16,728 nt of DNA from Myxococcales bacterium (lineage in GTDB: Bacteria > Desulfobacterota_B > Binatia > UBA1149 > SPBQ01). Below the pieces are notes generated by a model, which saw nothing but the letters and a program-made list of their open reading frames with translations, was not told where the DNA came from and ran no database searches. Made by a program: the position numbers and the translations under genes. Below, piece by piece: positions 6,613 to 15,065 of this stretch; the stretch's first letter is position 1, and each line of letters starts with the position of its first letter. The stretch spans positions 1 through 16,728 of the forward strand of contig SPBQ01000008.1 of NCBI GenBank assembly GCA_004525875.1, written 5' to 3'.

Positions 6613-7779
6613 ATGCGGAAGCGGAGGGGTAAAAAACTCGGTCTCGTGCTGTCGGGCGGCGGTGCGCGCGGAGTCTTCCAGGTCGGCGTTTACGAGAGAC
6701 TGATCCAGGACGAGCGTTTCTCGCGCGGTCCGTCGGTCGTGTCGGGAACCTCGGCCGGAGCCATCAACGCCGCGCTCATCGCAGCGGGCAAGTCGCCTCG
6801 CGAGATGATGCGCTTCTGGAACGAGATCGCGGACAACCCCCCTGTGGTGGCGAGCGCGAAGTTCTTCCGTAGCGCCACTCGTACCCTCGGCCGCATTCTT
6901 GCCAACGAGACGGGGCGCTGGTTTCGCTCCGGCGAGCCCTGGTACGCGCTGGCGCAGCGCGCACGCAATCATCTTCCGCCTCGCAGAGGCAGCCTGCTGG
7001 CGCTCGGCGTCGAGTATCTTCTAACGGTTCGCTTCGACCTCGTGAGCGAGTTGCTCGAGGGAATCGAAGTCGGCTACCTGGCTGACACGAATCAGCTGAG
7101 AGCGCTGCTGGTGGATACGTTCGGCGGCGAGATCGTCCCGATCGACGGTGTCGATCTCGCCATCAACACCGTCGACGCTCGTACCGGACGCGTCGTGCGC
7201 TACGTGACGGCCGACGTCGAGGGGACGCGTACGCCGGACTACATCGTGGTCGACGCCGTGACGGTCGACATGGTCCTGGCAAGCGCCAGCATTCCGTTGC
7301 TGTTCCCGGCCGTCGAGATCGGGCCGCACCTGCTGTGGGACGGCGGCCTGCTCGTCAACACGCCGCTGGCGCCGGTCGTGGCGATGGGTGCGGAAGAGGT
7401 GGTCACCGTCCTCGTCACTGAGCCGGCAGATCCGTGCCAGGAACGGCTCGAGCACTTCGGGCGCGCGCTGGAACGCACTATCGATAGCTTTCTCGAGAAC
7501 GCCTACAACGTGGACCGCAAGCTTCTGCTCGAGCGCAATCGGCTCGCGGGGCTGAGCAGCGGTTCGTACCGCAATGTGGTGCTCTACGATGCGGTCAGGC
7601 CCGCACGGACCGGGCATTTCGACGCCGGCTCCTACCTCTACTACCAGCGCTCGGTGCTGCAAAAGATGCGATCGCTGGGCCGCCAGGCCGCCGATGGATG
7701 GCTGGCCGAAGGCCCGCCCGTCGATCAACTGGCGGACGTCGCTCGGCCGAGGGTGCGCGCAGACGGGCAGGCGGCCTGA
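6613..7779 (+). CDS. Patatin-like phospholipase
   Basis: The protein has 388 residues from ATG 6613. ATG 6577 would add 12 residues. I prefer 6613 because of the purine-rich GGGGGTGG before it and because the following segment KKLGLVLSGGGARG is the usual patatin start. It is a Ser-Asp dyad acyl hydrolase. The oxyanion hole is GGGARG (15-20). The nucleophile elbow is GTSAG (45-49, Ser47). The Asp of the dyad is in WDGG (242-245, Asp243), preceded by the family pattern SASIPLLFPAVEIG (225-238). All three are intact, so it should be active on phospholipids or other acyl esters. The N-terminus is strongly basic with no signal peptide, so it is likely cytoplasmic or membrane-peripheral. A C-terminal region of about 120 residues beyond the core is helical and unassigned. 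Confidence 0.9.
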   Translation: MRKRRGKKLGLVLSGGGARGVFQVGVYERLIQDERFSRGPSVVSGTSAGAINAALIAAGKSPREMMRFWNEIADNPPVVASAKFFRSATRTLGRILANETGRWFRSGEPWYALAQRARNHLPPRRGSLLALGVEYLLTVRFDLVSELLEGIEVGYLADTNQLRALLVDTFGGEIVPIDGVDLAINTVDARTGRVVRYVTADVEGTRTPDYIVVDAVTVDMVLASASIPLLFPAVEIGPHLLWDGGLLVNTPLAPVVAMGAEEVVTVLVTEPADPCQERLEHFGRALERTIDSFLENAYNVDRKLLLERNRLAGLSSGSYRNVVLYDAVRPARTGHFDAGSYLYYQRSVLQKMRSLGRQAADGWLAEGPPVDQLADVARPRVRADGQAA

Positions 7780-7836
7780 TTTCCGGCTGGCGTCGCCGTC
7801 CGCCGCGGTTAGAATCGGCCGGCGAGAGATTCCGGC

Positions 7837-8928
7837 TTGTCCTTCTCTTCATCAACGGGCGGCGAACGCATCTTGGTCGTACGGTTCGGTGCGATCGGCG
7901 ACTGCCTGCGCGTGCTGCCGGCGGTTCGGCGGCTGCGGCGCGACCTCCCCAAGGCGCGCATCGGCTGGGCGGTGGAGCAGTGGGCATATCCGGCCCTGGT
8001 CGGCAACCCGAACGTCGACCGCTTTCACGTCCTCGACCGATCGCGGCTGGGGCGCGGTCCGCGCCGCGCCTACACCGAGCTGCGTCGATTTCTCGGTGAC
8101 GTGCGCGCCGGCGGCTACGACGTGCTGCTGGACTTCCACGGCAGGCTGAAGAGCGGTCTCCTCTCGGGCCTGTCGGGAATTCCGAGGCGCATCGGCTACG
8201 ATCGGGCGCATGCGAGTGAGGGCAATCACCTCTTCAACAACGTCCACGTAGGGCTAGAGGATCCGTGGGAGAATCGAGTGCTGCGTTTTCTCCACTTGCT
8301 CGAGCCGCTCGGAATCGACACTTCTTATGACGCGGGCGACATCGGGCTCCACGTGCCTCCGGAAATCGCGCGCGCTGCCCGACAGTGGTACGAGGATCTC
8401 GGCCGGCCGGAGCTCGCCGTATATCCGGGCACGAGCCGCGCGCGGGCGCACGAGCGCTGGCCGGCTCGCAAGTGGGTGGATCTTCTGAGGCGCGTCGGGC
8501 GGGAACAGGTGCGGACGGTCGTGTTCTGGGGGCCGGCCGAGCAATCGTTGGCCGAGAGCGTCGCGGCCGCTGCAGGGCCGGCCTGTCGCCTCGCGCCGCC
8601 GACGACGCTTCCGGAGATGATGGCGATGATCGGCTGCTTCCGGGCCTTCGTCGGATCGGATACGAGTGCGATGCATATGGCGTGGATGCAGGGGGTGCCA
8701 ACCGGCGTGTTTGCGGGTCCGAAGCCGCCGCGCACGATTGCGCCCATGGCGCCGGTTCCTTCCTACGTGCTTCGCGCTGACGAGTACGTCGATCAACGCC
8801 TGCGGCCGAGCCGCCAGCCGGACGAGATCGTCACGGCCGTGCCGGTGGGAGAGGCGTTCGAGGCAGTGGCGCAGTTGCTCGCGGCCAGCGCGCTCGCTGC
8901 GGGAGGACGCGGCGCACGGGGCGCCTGA
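7837..8928 (+). CDS. Glycosyltransferase family 9, ADP-heptose:LPS heptosyltransferase-like
   Basis: The protein has 363 residues. It is a GT-B fold enzyme that probably transfers a sugar from a nucleotide donor to a lipid-linked or envelope glycan at the inner face of the inner membrane. The N-terminal RFGAIGDCLRVLPAV (16-30) is the family's start, with Asp22 at the catalytic base position. The donor site is represented by YPGTSRARAHERWPARKW (196-213) and the C-terminal VGSDTSAMHMA (272-282), equal to the conserved GDTGPMHLA-type signature. TTG 7837 is the first usable start, with GAGAG at 7824-7828. A second TTG at 7873 would remove 12 residues. The acceptor is unknown. The DUF4254 gene 7 bases downstream suggests a shared pathway. 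No waa cluster is visible. Confidence 0.87.
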   Translation: MSFSSSTGGERILVVRFGAIGDCLRVLPAVRRLRRDLPKARIGWAVEQWAYPALVGNPNVDRFHVLDRSRLGRGPRRAYTELRRFLGDVRAGGYDVLLDFHGRLKSGLLSGLSGIPRRIGYDRAHASEGNHLFNNVHVGLEDPWENRVLRFLHLLEPLGIDTSYDAGDIGLHVPPEIARAARQWYEDLGRPELAVYPGTSRARAHERWPARKWVDLLRRVGREQVRTVVFWGPAEQSLAESVAAAAGPACRLAPPTTLPEMMAMIGCFRAFVGSDTSAMHMAWMQGVPTGVFAGPKPPRTIAPMAPVPSYVLRADEYVDQRLRPSRQPDEIVTAVPVGEAFEAVAQLLAASALAAGGRGARGA

Positions 8929-8935
8929 TCTCTCG

Positions 8936-9532
8936 ATGTTCATCTTCAACGAAGAACTGCGCCACTTGCACGACGATTGGCTCGATGGATGGGAGCGCGG
9001 CACTGCCCGCCCACCGAGCCATCCTGACGACCTGCGCTCGGTCGTGCTCTACGCGCATTATTGCAACTATATCCTCTGGCACCTGGAGGACCAGGCCCGC
9101 CGGACCGACGTGGAAGACGCCTACGTCGCCGAGATCAAGCGCGAGATCGACAAGTGGAACCAGCGGCGCAACGACTCGGTCGAGCGTGTTGACGAGGCGA
9201 CCCTCCTGGAGACGCCCGACGCCGCGCCGGGTGCAGAGCTCCATACCGAGACGGTCGGTATGATGATCGACCGGCTGTCGATCCTGGCGTTGAAGGTCTA
9301 TTACATGCGGCGTAACACGGCGCGCTTCGGAAGCCCGGCCCTGGCGAGCGAGTGCCGCGAGAAGCTCCGTGTGCTCGAAGGGCAGCGCGACGACCTCGCG
9401 CGCGGGCTCGCGCGTTTCCTTGACGATCTTCGCTGTGGCCGGCGCTACTTCAAGATCTACCGGCAGTTCAAGACATACAACGACCCGCGACTGAATCCGG
9501 CCCTGGCGGCTACCGACGGGAGCGAGCAGTGA
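8936..9532 (+). CDS. DUF4254 family protein
   Basis: The protein has 198 residues from ATG 8936. It is helical and soluble, with no signal peptide. It carries the motifs I associate with DUF4254: HYCNYILWHLED (41-52), EIDKWNQRRNDSVE (70-83), ETVGMMIDRLSILALK (105-120) and YRQFKTYND (175-183). Clustered charged and polar residues (His41, Asn44, Trp48, Asp52, Asp72, Asn75, Asn80, Asp112) look like an active or binding site rather than a purely structural protein. The biochemical function is unknown to me. It follows the GT9 glycosyltransferase by 7 bases with no good Shine-Dalgarno of its own (GGGAGG lies too far upstream), so it is probably translated by coupling. The context points to surface polysaccharide or LPS work. 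Confidence 0.8.
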   Translation: MFIFNEELRHLHDDWLDGWERGTARPPSHPDDLRSVVLYAHYCNYILWHLEDQARRTDVEDAYVAEIKREIDKWNQRRNDSVERVDEATLLETPDAAPGAELHTETVGMMIDRLSILALKVYYMRRNTARFGSPALASECREKLRVLEGQRDDLARGLARFLDDLRCGRRYFKIYRQFKTYNDPRLNPALAATDGSEQ

Positions 9533-9579
9533 CGCCATCGCCGCCGGCGGGCGCAGCCGGTTAGGACGATCTTCCCCGT

Positions 9580-10935
9580 ATGTACGTGATCATCATCGGC
9601 GCCGGCGAGGTCGGTCGTTATCTCGGCCAGATCCTCGTCGACGAGCGCCAGGATGTCGCAATCATCGAGCAGGACGAGGCGGCCGCGCGCCGCATCTCCG
9701 ACACCCTCGACGTGCAGGTGGTGCACGGAACCGGCGTCTCGCGTACCGACCTGCGCCGCGCGGGTATCGAGCACGCCGATCTGCTGCTCGCAGTCACGCA
9801 GATCGATGAGGTCAATCTCGTGGCGGCGATGACGGCCGAGCGTCTCAACCCGAAGTGCCGTACCGTCGCCCGCGTACGCAATCGGAACTACCTCTCCGGC
9901 CGCGATGCACTCGCGCCCGGCGAGTACGGCATCGACATGGTCGTGGGGCCCGAGCGCGCAGTGGCCGACCAGGTGGTGAGCCTGCTGCACTACGCCGGGC
10001 ATGGGCAAATTACCTCGATCGCCGATGATCGCATCGTGCTGCTCGAGTTCCCTGTGCAGCCGCACTCGACGCTTGCGTTTACCGGCAACGACGACCTGAG
10101 CGCGTCGCTGCCGACGCGCGCGGTGATTGCGGCCGTTCTCGGCGACGAGAGGCTGCGCATTGCCGAGCCCGCGGATCGCTTCCAGGTCGGCGAACACGTG
10201 TTCGTCCTCTGTGCGCCCGGCGAGGTGAACGACGTCCTCGGACTGATGGGCTCGGAGCTCATGCACGTGAAGCGTGTATTGCTCATCGGCGGCGGCTCGG
10301 TGGGGCAGCAGGTGGCGTCGGCGCTCGAGCGGATGCGGTTCGACGTTACGATTCTCGAGAAAAATCGCGAGCGTGCTGAGCAGCTCGCGAGCGTGTTGAG
10401 CCGGTCGCTGGTGATCCAGGCCGACGGCACCGATCCGGAGGATCTCATCGAGCGTTTGAAAGAGGGGGCCGAGGCCGTCGTCACGCTGGTGCCGGATGAC
10501 AGTGAGTCGCTGCTCGCGGCCATCGTGGCGGCGAGGAACGGCGCGAAGAAAGTGATCGCACGCGTTGACAACCAGGCTTATACCCAGCTGGCCCACAGCC
10601 TGGCCGTCGATTCGCTGATCTCGCCGCGCCGAGCGATCGCGGACCAGATTCTTCGCTACGTCCGCCGTAGCCGGATCGTCTCGACGACGATGCTCGGTAA
10701 TCATCAGGGCGAGATCATCGATTTCGAGATCGACGCCAAGTCCAAGCCGCATCTTCGCGAGCAGCCGATCGGCGACCTCAAGCTGCCTAAGGGGTGCATG
10801 ATGGGTGTGATCACGCGCAGTGGCGACTTTCTCCGACCCGAGCGCAATCCCGACGCGAAGCTCTCCGCCGGCGATCACGTCGTGGTCGTGGCCCTGCGCG
10901 AGGCAGTGGCGAAAATCGAGGAACTGTTCTCCTAG
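9580..10935 (+). CDS. trkA: Trk potassium uptake system regulatory subunit TrkA
   Basis: The protein has 451 residues, the usual length for full TrkA with two RCK units. It is a cytoplasmic ring protein that gates TrkH in response to NAD(H)/ATP. The first Rossmann unit has IIIGAGEVGRYLG (4-16) and HADLLLAVTQIDEVNL (65-80), followed by a TrkA-C lobe around 148-228. The second unit starts at VLLIGGGSVGQQVA (233-246), with VTLVPDDSESLLAAIVA (301-317), and ends with a second TrkA-C lobe around 370-451. Both glycine-rich nucleotide loops are intact. ATG 9580 has only a weak AGGA at 9563-9566. The trkH gene follows 17 bases later, so the two form an operon. Confidence 0.95.
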   Translation: MYVIIIGAGEVGRYLGQILVDERQDVAIIEQDEAAARRISDTLDVQVVHGTGVSRTDLRRAGIEHADLLLAVTQIDEVNLVAAMTAERLNPKCRTVARVRNRNYLSGRDALAPGEYGIDMVVGPERAVADQVVSLLHYAGHGQITSIADDRIVLLEFPVQPHSTLAFTGNDDLSASLPTRAVIAAVLGDERLRIAEPADRFQVGEHVFVLCAPGEVNDVLGLMGSELMHVKRVLLIGGGSVGQQVASALERMRFDVTILEKNRERAEQLASVLSRSLVIQADGTDPEDLIERLKEGAEAVVTLVPDDSESLLAAIVAARNGAKKVIARVDNQAYTQLAHSLAVDSLISPRRAIADQILRYVRRSRIVSTTMLGNHQGEIIDFEIDAKSKPHLREQPIGDLKLPKGCMMGVITRSGDFLRPERNPDAKLSAGDHVVVVALREAVAKIEELFS

Positions 10936-10952
10936 CCCATCGTGGGGCGCTG

Positions 10953-12410
10953 ATGCACACTCCGGTCCTGTTCAGAGTCCTGAGTCGGATGTGTCAGTTC
11001 ACGGCGCTGGCTCTGATGGCGTCGGCGCTCGTCGGCCTGCTGTACCAGGAGTCGGTCTGGGTTCACTACGCGGCCACGGCCGCGCTGGCCTTGGTGGTGA
11101 GTGCGGTCATCTACGCGGTCGGCAGCCGGTTTCCCGGCGAATCCGATCGGCCCACGCGCCGCGAAGGGTTCCTCGCCGTCGTCACCTCGTGGCTCCTCGT
11201 CATCCTGTGCGGGGCGGTGCCGTTCTGGCTTTCGGGATCGATTCCGTCGTTTACCGACGCGTTCTTCGAGTCGGCCTCTGGCTTCACAACGACGGGAGCG
11301 ACAATCCTCGGAGACATCGAAGCATTGCCGCACGCGCATCTCTTCCAGAGACGCCTCGCCCACTGGATCGGCGGCATGGGGATCATCGTGCTGTCGATCG
11401 CGATTCTCCCCGAGCTCGCCGTGGGCGGGATGCAGCTGTTCTCGGCCGAGTCGTCGGGCATCTCCACCGACAAGCTCTCACCGCGCATCGTGTCGACCGC
11501 GCGGCGATTGTGGTGGCTGTACGCCACCATGACGCTGGCGCTAGTGCTGCTGTTGCTCGCCGGCAACATGGATCTGTTCGATGCGGTGACCCACGCGTTC
11601 GGTACTCTCGCCACCGGCGGGTTCTCCACGCGCAACGCGAGCGTGGGGGCCTTCAACAGTCTCTACATCGAGACGGTGATCATGATCTTCATGCTCGTCT
11701 CCGGCATCAGCTTCTCGCTGCACTACCGCTTCTACGTGCGAGGGGACTGGAGGCCGATGGTTCGGTCCTCGGAGGTGAGGCTCTATCTCGGTATCTTCGT
11801 GCTCTTCACGCTCGCGATAACCGGCACGCTGGTCGTCGAGCACGACTACGACAGCTACGGTAGCGCGTTGCGGGTGGCCTCGTTCCAGACCGCGGCCATC
11901 TTGACGACGACCGGATTCGGTACGGCCGATTTCGATCGCTGGCCGGATCTGTGCCGTTACCTGCTCGTGCTGCTGATGTTTCTCGGTGGCTGCGCCGGCT
12001 CGACGGCCGGTGGCGTGAAGGTCATCCGTCTGCTCGTTGTCATCAAGCACACCGGGGTCGAGCTGAAGAAGCTGCTCTATCCTCGCCTGGTCAAGCCGGT
12101 GCGGATCGATGCCGGGGCGATTCAGCAATCCACAATTCAGGCGATCCTCGGCTTCTTCATGCTTTACATCTCCACGACCGTGGTCGCGACCGCGCTGGTG
12201 CTGATGACGGGTGTCGATCTCGTTACCGGCGTGACCGCCGTCGTCAGCGCTATGAACTCCATCGGCCCAGGGCTCGGGCTCGTCGGACCGGCACACAACT
12301 TCGGCGACCTTCCCGCGACCTGCAAGTGGGTGCTTTCGATCTGCATGATCGTCGGGCGCCTGGAGATCTACACGGTCTTCGTCCTGCTCCCGCGCGAGTT
12401 CTGGAGATAG
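10953..12410 (+). CDS. trkH: Trk potassium uptake membrane subunit TrkH
   Basis: The protein has 485 residues, typical for TrkH/TrkG, and is a polytopic inner-membrane potassium channel-like transporter. Four pore loops are visible: SGFTTTGAT (109-117), ATGGFSTRNAS (220-230), LTTTGFGTADF (317-327) and NSIGPGLG (435-442). Each carries the central filter Gly. The signature GGCAGSTAGGVKVIR (345-359) lies just after the third loop. The start ATG 10953 is 17 bases behind the trkA stop with only a modest GGGG before it, consistent with coupling. The C-terminus ends with LPREFWR, a usual family ending. It assembles with TrkA for K+ uptake. No kdp or mechanosensitive channel gene is adjacent. Confidence 0.95.
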   Translation: MHTPVLFRVLSRMCQFTALALMASALVGLLYQESVWVHYAATAALALVVSAVIYAVGSRFPGESDRPTRREGFLAVVTSWLLVILCGAVPFWLSGSIPSFTDAFFESASGFTTTGATILGDIEALPHAHLFQRRLAHWIGGMGIIVLSIAILPELAVGGMQLFSAESSGISTDKLSPRIVSTARRLWWLYATMTLALVLLLLAGNMDLFDAVTHAFGTLATGGFSTRNASVGAFNSLYIETVIMIFMLVSGISFSLHYRFYVRGDWRPMVRSSEVRLYLGIFVLFTLAITGTLVVEHDYDSYGSALRVASFQTAAILTTTGFGTADFDRWPDLCRYLLVLLMFLGGCAGSTAGGVKVIRLLVVIKHTGVELKKLLYPRLVKPVRIDAGAIQQSTIQAILGFFMLYISTTVVATALVLMTGVDLVTGVTAVVSAMNSIGPGLGLVGPAHNFGDLPATCKWVLSICMIVGRLEIYTVFVLLPREFWR

Positions 12411-12471
12411 CGTTCGTGCTCGGGCCGCGGCCTCGTTGCGTCAAGACGGGGGCGCGGCTATCGGAGCGCCC

Positions 12472-13353
12472 ATGGACGGCACCAGGACGATCGAGATCGA
12501 AGCGAACGGAATCCGGTTCTCGGCCTACGAGGCGGGCGAAGGGCCGCTGGTTCTTTGCCTCCACGGCTTCCCGGACCACGCGCGCTCATTCCGCCATCAG
12601 GTAGGCCCTCTGGTCGAGGCGGGTCACCGCGTGGTCGTGCCGTACATGCGCGGCTACGCGCCAACGTCGGCGCCCGAGGACGGATGCTATCAGCTCGCGG
12701 CGCTGGCCCACGATGCGGTCGGCTTGATCGATGCGCTCGACGAGGAGCGCGGCGTGATCTTCGGGCACGACTGGGGAGCAATCACGGCCTACGCCGCTGC
12801 GGCCTTGGCGCCTGAGCGCGTTTCGCGCTTGGTAACAGCGGCCGTACCCTACGGACCGGCGTTCCTCGAGAAGTTCGCGACGTCGTACGAACAGCTGAAG
12901 CGCTCATGGTACATCTTCGTGTTCCAGCAGCCCGTGGCCGAGATCGCCGTGCTCCAGGATAACGGTGCGTTCATCGCCAAGCTGTGGCGCGACTGGTCAC
13001 CGACCTGGGACGCGCCGACGGACGAGGTGGACGCCGTGTGCGAGCTGCTCGTCAAACCCGACGTGCTCACCGCGGCACTCGGTTACTACCGCGCGATGTT
13101 CAACGCGGCGCTGCATCGAGCCGACCTCGCCGACGATGAGGCGAAGATGAATGTGACGCCGATCCAGGTGCCGACGATGTATCTGCACGGGCGTGACGAC
13201 GGCTGCATGGGCGTCGAGCTGGCGCAGGGGATGGAGGCGATGTTCCCGGCCGGGCTCGATAAGCACGTGATCGCCGGCGCCGGGCATTTCCTCCACCAGG
13301 AGAAACCCGACGAGATCAACCGTCTCGTCCTCGACTTCCTCACCCGAGGCTGA
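12472..13353 (+). CDS. Alpha/beta hydrolase, epoxide hydrolase-like
   Basis: The protein has 293 residues. ATG 12472 is chosen over TTG 12436 because GGAG at 12463-12466 sits 5 bases before it. It has an alpha/beta-hydrolase core with HGFPD (31-35, oxyanion hole), nucleophile elbow GHDWG (98-102, Asp100), acid in HGRDDGCM (239-246) and His272 in GAGHFLHQE. An Asp nucleophile, together with the cap-domain Tyr206 in GYYRAMF (204-210), fits soluble epoxide hydrolases, in which two cap tyrosines activate the epoxide. Haloalkane dehalogenases also use Asp but lack this HGFPD/Tyr arrangement. The second cap Tyr may be Tyr147. No signal peptide is seen, so it is cytoplasmic. It stands alone after trkH (61-base gap) and converges on the minus-strand regulator genes. 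The natural substrate is unknown. Confidence 0.85.
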   Translation: MDGTRTIEIEANGIRFSAYEAGEGPLVLCLHGFPDHARSFRHQVGPLVEAGHRVVVPYMRGYAPTSAPEDGCYQLAALAHDAVGLIDALDEERGVIFGHDWGAITAYAAAALAPERVSRLVTAAVPYGPAFLEKFATSYEQLKRSWYIFVFQQPVAEIAVLQDNGAFIAKLWRDWSPTWDAPTDEVDAVCELLVKPDVLTAALGYYRAMFNAALHRADLADDEAKMNVTPIQVPTMYLHGRDDGCMGVELAQGMEAMFPAGLDKHVIAGAGHFLHQEKPDEINRLVLDFLTRG

Positions 13354-13445
13354 TCGCGCCGCGCGCGTCCGCCCCGACCCCGCGTTCGTGGACTAATAGC
13401 CGCCGGAGGCGTCGTCAGGAGATGGAGGACGGCGATCGCAGCGGT

Positions 13446-13874
13446 CTACAGTTGCTCGGCGATCGCATCGAGCTCGCGCGAGATGCGCCGGACCTCGAGT
13501 TGGTTATTGATGCGCTCGATCAGCTCGTGGTGGGCGAACGGCTTGCAGAGGAACTCACTCACGCCGAGCTTCATGCCGGCTGCGCGCGTTTGTACGTCAT
13601 CGCAGCCGGTGAGCAGGATGACCGGGAGACCGGTGAAGCGAGCGTCCGCTCGCAGAATGTGACAGACTTCGAGGCCGGTCATTTCCGGCATCATCACGTC
13701 GAGCACGAGCACGTCGACCGGCTGCACGCCGAGCATGCGAAGGGCTTCGCGGCCGTCGGGCGCGGTCAGCATGGTGAAGCCGCGTCGGGCGAGCAGCTGG
13801 ACGACCGCTTTGCTGGCGAGCTCGTCGTCGTCGACGACCAGTACGATCGGTTGCCTTTCGTCGAGGTGGTCCAT
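13446..13874 (-). CDS. Stand-alone response regulator receiver protein
   Basis: The protein has 142 residues and consists of one CheY-like receiver domain with no output domain. The acidic pocket is VVDDDE (13-18), the phosphorylation site Asp59 is in VLDVMMPEMTG (57-67), and the conserved Thr89 (LLTG) and Lys111 (CKPF) are present, so phosphorylation should work. The last 20 residues are helical and charged. The start is ATG at 13874 with AGGAG (plus-strand 13883-13887), which overlaps the stop of the sigma-54 activator gene, so the two are co-transcribed and coupled. No histidine kinase is in the window. It could act as a phosphorelay step or diffusible output, perhaps on the upstream activator. 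Confidence 0.92.
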   Translation of the reverse strand: MDHLDERQPIVLVVDDDELASKAVVQLLARRGFTMLTAPDGREALRMLGVQPVDVLVLDVMMPEMTGLEVCHILRADARFTGLPVILLTGCDDVQTRAAGMKLGVSEFLCKPFAHHELIERINNQLEVRRISRELDAIAEQL

Positions 13875-13882
13875 CTTCCGTA

Positions 13883-13887
13883 CTCCT
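13883..13887 (-). promoter_or_regulatory. Ribosome binding site overlapping the upstream stop codon
   Basis: On the minus strand AGGAG lies 8 bases before the ATG of the receiver gene and shares bases with the TAG stop (13886-13888) of the sigma-54 activator gene. This arrangement supports translational coupling and fixes the start at 13874. Confidence 0.7.
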
Positions 13888-14878
13888 AGTACGCGTAGCT
13901 TTGCGGAGTCTTGTAGTCCGGCCCGCGTTTGCGCCGCAACTTCGCGACCAGCGTGGTGCGTTTGAGTCCGAGCAACCGTGCAGCGGCCTGCTTGTTGCCG
14001 CTGGTACGACGCAGGGCCTCGTCGATCATTCGGTTCTCGAACTCTTCGACCGCGGCGTTGAGGTCCATGCCGTCCTCACCGAGGCTCGGGCTCGGAATCT
14101 TCTTCTCCGAGAGGAACGACCGGATGTGGGGTGGCAGGGTGTCGGGCCGGATCACCGGCGAGTCGGAGAGAATCACGAGTCGCTCGATGACGGTCTCGAG
14201 CTCGCGGATGTTGCCGTGCCAGTCGTACTCCCACAGCAGTACCATGGCTTCCTCAGAGATCGTGATCGGGAACGGTCGCGCGGCGTTGTGCCTGTTGAGG
14301 AAGTGCTCGATCAGCAGCGGGATGTCGCTGCGACGTTCGCGAAGGGGCGGAAGCGTGATCGGTACCACCTGCAGGCGATAGTAGAGGTCGGGACGGAAGC
14401 GGTTGGCCTTGACCTCGGTGGCGAGGTCCTTGTTGGTAGCGGCCACTACGCGGACGTCGACCTTGAAGGACTTGTCGGCGCCCACCGGCCGGATCTCGCG
14501 ATCCTGGAGAGCGCGCAGGAGCTTCACCTGAAGATGATGGCTCATCTCGCCGATCTCGTCGAGGAAGATCGTTCCGGTATGCGCGAGCTGGAACATGCCG
14601 GGTCGTTGTTCGGTAGCGCCGGTGAATGACCCCTTCTGGTGACCGAACATCTCCGACTCGAGGAGATCTCCAGGAATCGTGCCACAGTTGACAGCCACGA
14701 ACGGATTGTTGATCCGCTTGCTCTGCTCGTGGAGCGCGCGAGCGACGAGTTCCTTGCCCGTGCCGCTCTCGCCGGTGATGAGCACTGTAGCATCCGTGCG
14801 CGCCACCTTCTGGGTGATGTGCGCGAGCTTCTGCATCAGGGCATGGGTTCCAATGATTTCGGTCTTCTTATCGCTCAT
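13886..14878 (-). CDS. Sigma-54-dependent transcriptional activator (AAA+ and Fis-type HTH, no sensor domain)
   Basis: The protein has 330 residues. It activates RNA polymerase carrying sigma-54 by ATP hydrolysis. The AAA+ domain begins within the first residues: Walker A GESGTGKE (36-43), sigma-54 contact loop GSFTGA (83-88), Walker B TIFLDE (103-108), AATN (146-149) and FRPDLYYRL (161-169, arginine finger). A linker follows at about 255-275, then a Fis-type HTH at about 285-315 with [20 protein letters not shown]. The length is near PspF's, with no receiver, GAF or PAS domain in front, so control must come from elsewhere. The contact loop reads GSFTGA, not the commoner GAFTGA. The [10 protein letters not shown] recognition helix resembles flagellar-type activators, but no flagellar genes are here. 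The start has only a weak GAAG/GAG before it. Confidence 0.93.
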   Translation of the reverse strand: MSDKKTEIIGTHALMQKLAHITQKVARTDATVLITGESGTGKELVARALHEQSKRINNPFVAVNCGTIPGDLLESEMFGHQKGSFTGATEQRPGMFQLAHTGTIFLDEIGEMSHHLQVKLLRALQDREIRPVGADKSFKVDVRVVAATNKDLATEVKANRFRPDLYYRLQVVPITLPPLRERRSDIPLLIEHFLNRHNAARPFPITISEEAMVLLWEYDWHGNIRELETVIERLVILSDSPVIRPDTLPPHIRSFLSEKKIPSPSLGEDGMDLNAAVEEFENRMIDEALRRTSGNKQAAARLLGLKRTTLVAKLRRKRGPDYKTPQSYAY

Positions 14879-15023
14879 GTCTCGGCTTCGTAGTTTGGAT
14901 ATACCGGCGCGCGGATTGCCGGGGACGGTACAAAAGTAACACCGGCGCGAAGAAACCCGCTACCACGATCGGATGCGCGTCGTACAGAACTCGCTTTCAC
15001 CTTTGTTTTCGCAAAAACCGCTT

Positions 15024-15065
15024 CGGACGCCGACGCGAACGGCTTTGCACATGCGTCGGCGTTCG
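15024..15065. repeat. Inverted repeat, 13-bp stem, 16-base loop
   Basis: CGGACGCCGACGC (15024-15036) faces GCGTCGGCGTTCG (15053-15065). All 13 positions pair on the plus-strand RNA if one G-U is allowed (15026/15063). On the minus strand that pair is a C/A mismatch. The alternative pairing GCGAACG (15035-15041) with CGTTCGC (15060-15066) is mutually exclusive with it. Reading the minus strand, a T5 run follows about 5 bases after the stem. Confidence 0.65.

Noticed and set aside
9457..10878. Long open frame antisense to trkA (and similar long frames at 877-2028 and 2569-3618)
   Set aside because: They are Arg/His-rich mirror frames of GC-rich real genes, with no family motifs and no ribosome binding sites.
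12423..12432. GGCCGCGGCC palindrome after trkH
   Set aside because: It is a 10-base GC palindrome, common at this base composition, with no T run and no second copy seen.
13354..13445. Bidirectional terminator between the convergent hydrolase and receiver genes
   Set aside because: Only a 4-bp CGCC/GGCG stem is seen, without a T run.
13422..13889. Plus-strand frame with AGGAG and ATG over the receiver gene
   Set aside because: It is the mirror of the receiver gene, which has all catalytic residues. The plus-strand product has no recognisable motif.
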